Notes under the pieces: generated by a model | What the model was told of the DNA's origin: nothing | The model's database searches: none | What the model saw: the letters and a program-made list of their open reading frames with translations, nothing else | Shown here: positions 62,800-64,000 of the stretch, in pieces | Layout of the letters: each line of letters starts with the position of its first letter | Position numbering within the stretch: the stretch's first letter is position 1 | Position numbers and translations under genes: made by a program | NCBI GenBank assembly: GCA_003255065.1 | Contig: QAOA01006272.1 | Span: 124,001 to 188,000 of the forward strand | From: Cercis canadensis | Lineage: Eukaryota > Streptophyta > Magnoliopsida > Fabales > Fabaceae | Length of the DNA stretch: 64,000 bases | Direction: 5' to 3'

Positions 62800-63880
62800 T
62801 TTGATTATTTTTTGAAAATATAGGTCATCATCAAAAAATATTATTAGGACTGTTCACTAAACAGACAGTAGAAAATTTTGCAGCCACCTACTTCTGCTTG
62901 GCTTAACTTACAGCTTGAACCTGTAAAGGTTGCAATATAAGATAATGGTGGAAAAAGCTTAAACTTTTATTCAGCTCTTCGGTACTTGATCCTTATGCTG
63001 TGTATCAATTAAAAATATTATACATGAGAACTTGAGCTGTATCTCAGTCATGAAATTATTTTAGACAACCTCGTGTGTTACATGATGAGTTTAAAATTTA
63101 ATTTCTGAACCACCAAATCTTTTAGCAATATTTTCTTGATATCTACATTAGCATTTAAATTATGGATAGTTGTATACTACTCTATTTTAAAAGTGATATT
63201 AGGAGTAATAATATAACTTCATCTGACTTTGATTAGAGAAGCTACAGATTGAGAATCTGAGATGGAATATATTAGTGTAAGGACGACAACACATGATGCA
63301 CCATGATGCAACTCAATCATGGAGTTAGCAGCCGCAGTTAATGCATCACGTGTTGCCCTTAAACAAACCTTTTAGCAATCTTTTCTTGATATCTACATTA
63401 GCATTTAAGTTATGGATAGTTCTATACTATTAGGAGTAACAGTATAACTTTATCCGACTTTGATTAGAGAAGCTGCAGATTAAGATGGAATATATTAGTT
63501 TAAGGACGACGACACATGACATGATGCCCCACGACACATGATGCATCACGTGTTGCCCTTAAACTAATATATAAAATTTCATCTCAACCTGCAACTTCTT
63601 TAATTAGAATAAGATAAAGTTATACTATTTTTTCAATGTTATTTTTAAAATGGAAAAATTAGAACTACCATTAAATTATTTGAGTATGCCCATAATGTGT
63701 TGGGGGATGGAATACTATATATATATAAAAAGATGTGTTGCAAAAAATATTCTTCTCTTTTTTTAGAATAAAATACTCTTATTAATTAAAATAAAATTGC
63801 AAACTTATCTTTTTTGATAAAATTGCACTACGCTACTCATCCCGATACTCTTATTATTATAATCATGTACAAGTATCATC
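62800..63880. repeat. Promoter-like DNA, second copy, with an internal tandem duplication
   Basis: Second copy of the 59.9-60.7 kb block. Within it about 63118-63360 is partly repeated at 63368-63560 (TTTTAGCAAT.TTTTCTTGAT, ..GCATCACGTGTTGCCCTTAA). CACGTG in the repeated part is a G-box core and could be regulatory. Confidence 0.7.
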
Positions 63881-63891
63881 ATTTTTCTGTG

Positions 63892-64000
63892 TATATAAAT
63901 ATGGAAAGCCAGCTTCCTCCTTATTCCATCTCAACCTTACTGTTCTCTTCCTTATCATCTACCGCCATTTTACTGCTTCCTCGCTCCAGCATGAAGCTTC
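63892..64000 (+). promoter_or_regulatory. TATA box, leader and first codons of a gene leaving the window
   Basis: TATATAAAT at 63892-63900, a CT-rich leader, then ATG at 63991 after a GCTCCAGC context, with only ATGAAGCTTC (MKL) visible. The TATA-to-ATG distance of about 95 bp is normal for a plant gene. Product unknown. Confidence 0.6.

Overview
The window is nuclear DNA of a dicot plant. The evidence is AT-rich sequence, genes split by short GT/AG introns, plant-only families (wall-associated kinase, BIR-type LRR kinase, ent-copalyl diphosphate synthase, CIPK) and dense transposon debris. I cannot name the species. Isolated single N bases at 1780, 8590, 13831, 36992 and 43593 are each followed by a near-copy of the sequence before them. 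They look like joins between contigs whose allelic overlaps were not merged, so the source was probably a heterozygous individual and local order should be treated with care.

Layout. 0-8.2 kb (mostly minus strand) is a graveyard of receptor genes: a broken wall-associated-kinase ectodomain, a rearranged WAK kinase scrap, an organic cation transporter fragment, a TIR fragment, and one apparently complete BIR-type LRR pseudokinase gene (8173-6074). 8.2-18.2 kb is repeat-rich: a tRNA-derived SINE with its empty allele beside it, a Helitron 3' end, a long foldback element, a second BIR fragment, a WAK kinase pseudogene and a 2.2 kb hAT-like element. 18.2-23.8 kb carries a complete 14-coding-exon histidinol dehydrogenase gene (HDH copy 1). 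27.8-31.6 kb carries a complete 13-exon class II diterpene cyclase of the ent-CPS family. Two 370-bp Mutator-type MITEs and a broken FAP3/chalcone-isomerase-like gene follow. 35.5-41.7 kb is a second, direct copy of the HDH gene, damaged at both ends but keeping the original 5' UTR. 44.4-59.0 kb is a large inverted structure: two arms of a terminal-inverted-repeat element surround a 3.7 kb AT-rich spacer. The arms carry fragments of at least three unrelated host genes (a plastid GNAT acetyltransferase, a CIPK kinase and an SDN5-like RNA exonuclease). A third, partial copy lies at 25.1-27.1 kb. 59-64 kb holds duplicated promoter-like DNA, a 5'-truncated LINE, and the TATA box and first codons of a gene that runs off the window.

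Three host genes look intact: the BIR-like pseudokinase (immune signalling), HDH copy 1 (last steps of histidine synthesis) and the CPS-like cyclase (gibberellin or specialised diterpene synthesis). They are not an operon-like unit and I see no diterpene gene cluster partner (no class I synthase or P450). The most unusual points are the composite gene-capturing inverted element, the cyclase with Ser where ent-CPS enzymes have their catalytic Asn, the reciprocal damage of the two HDH copies, and the SINE present as filled and empty alleles in one contig chain.
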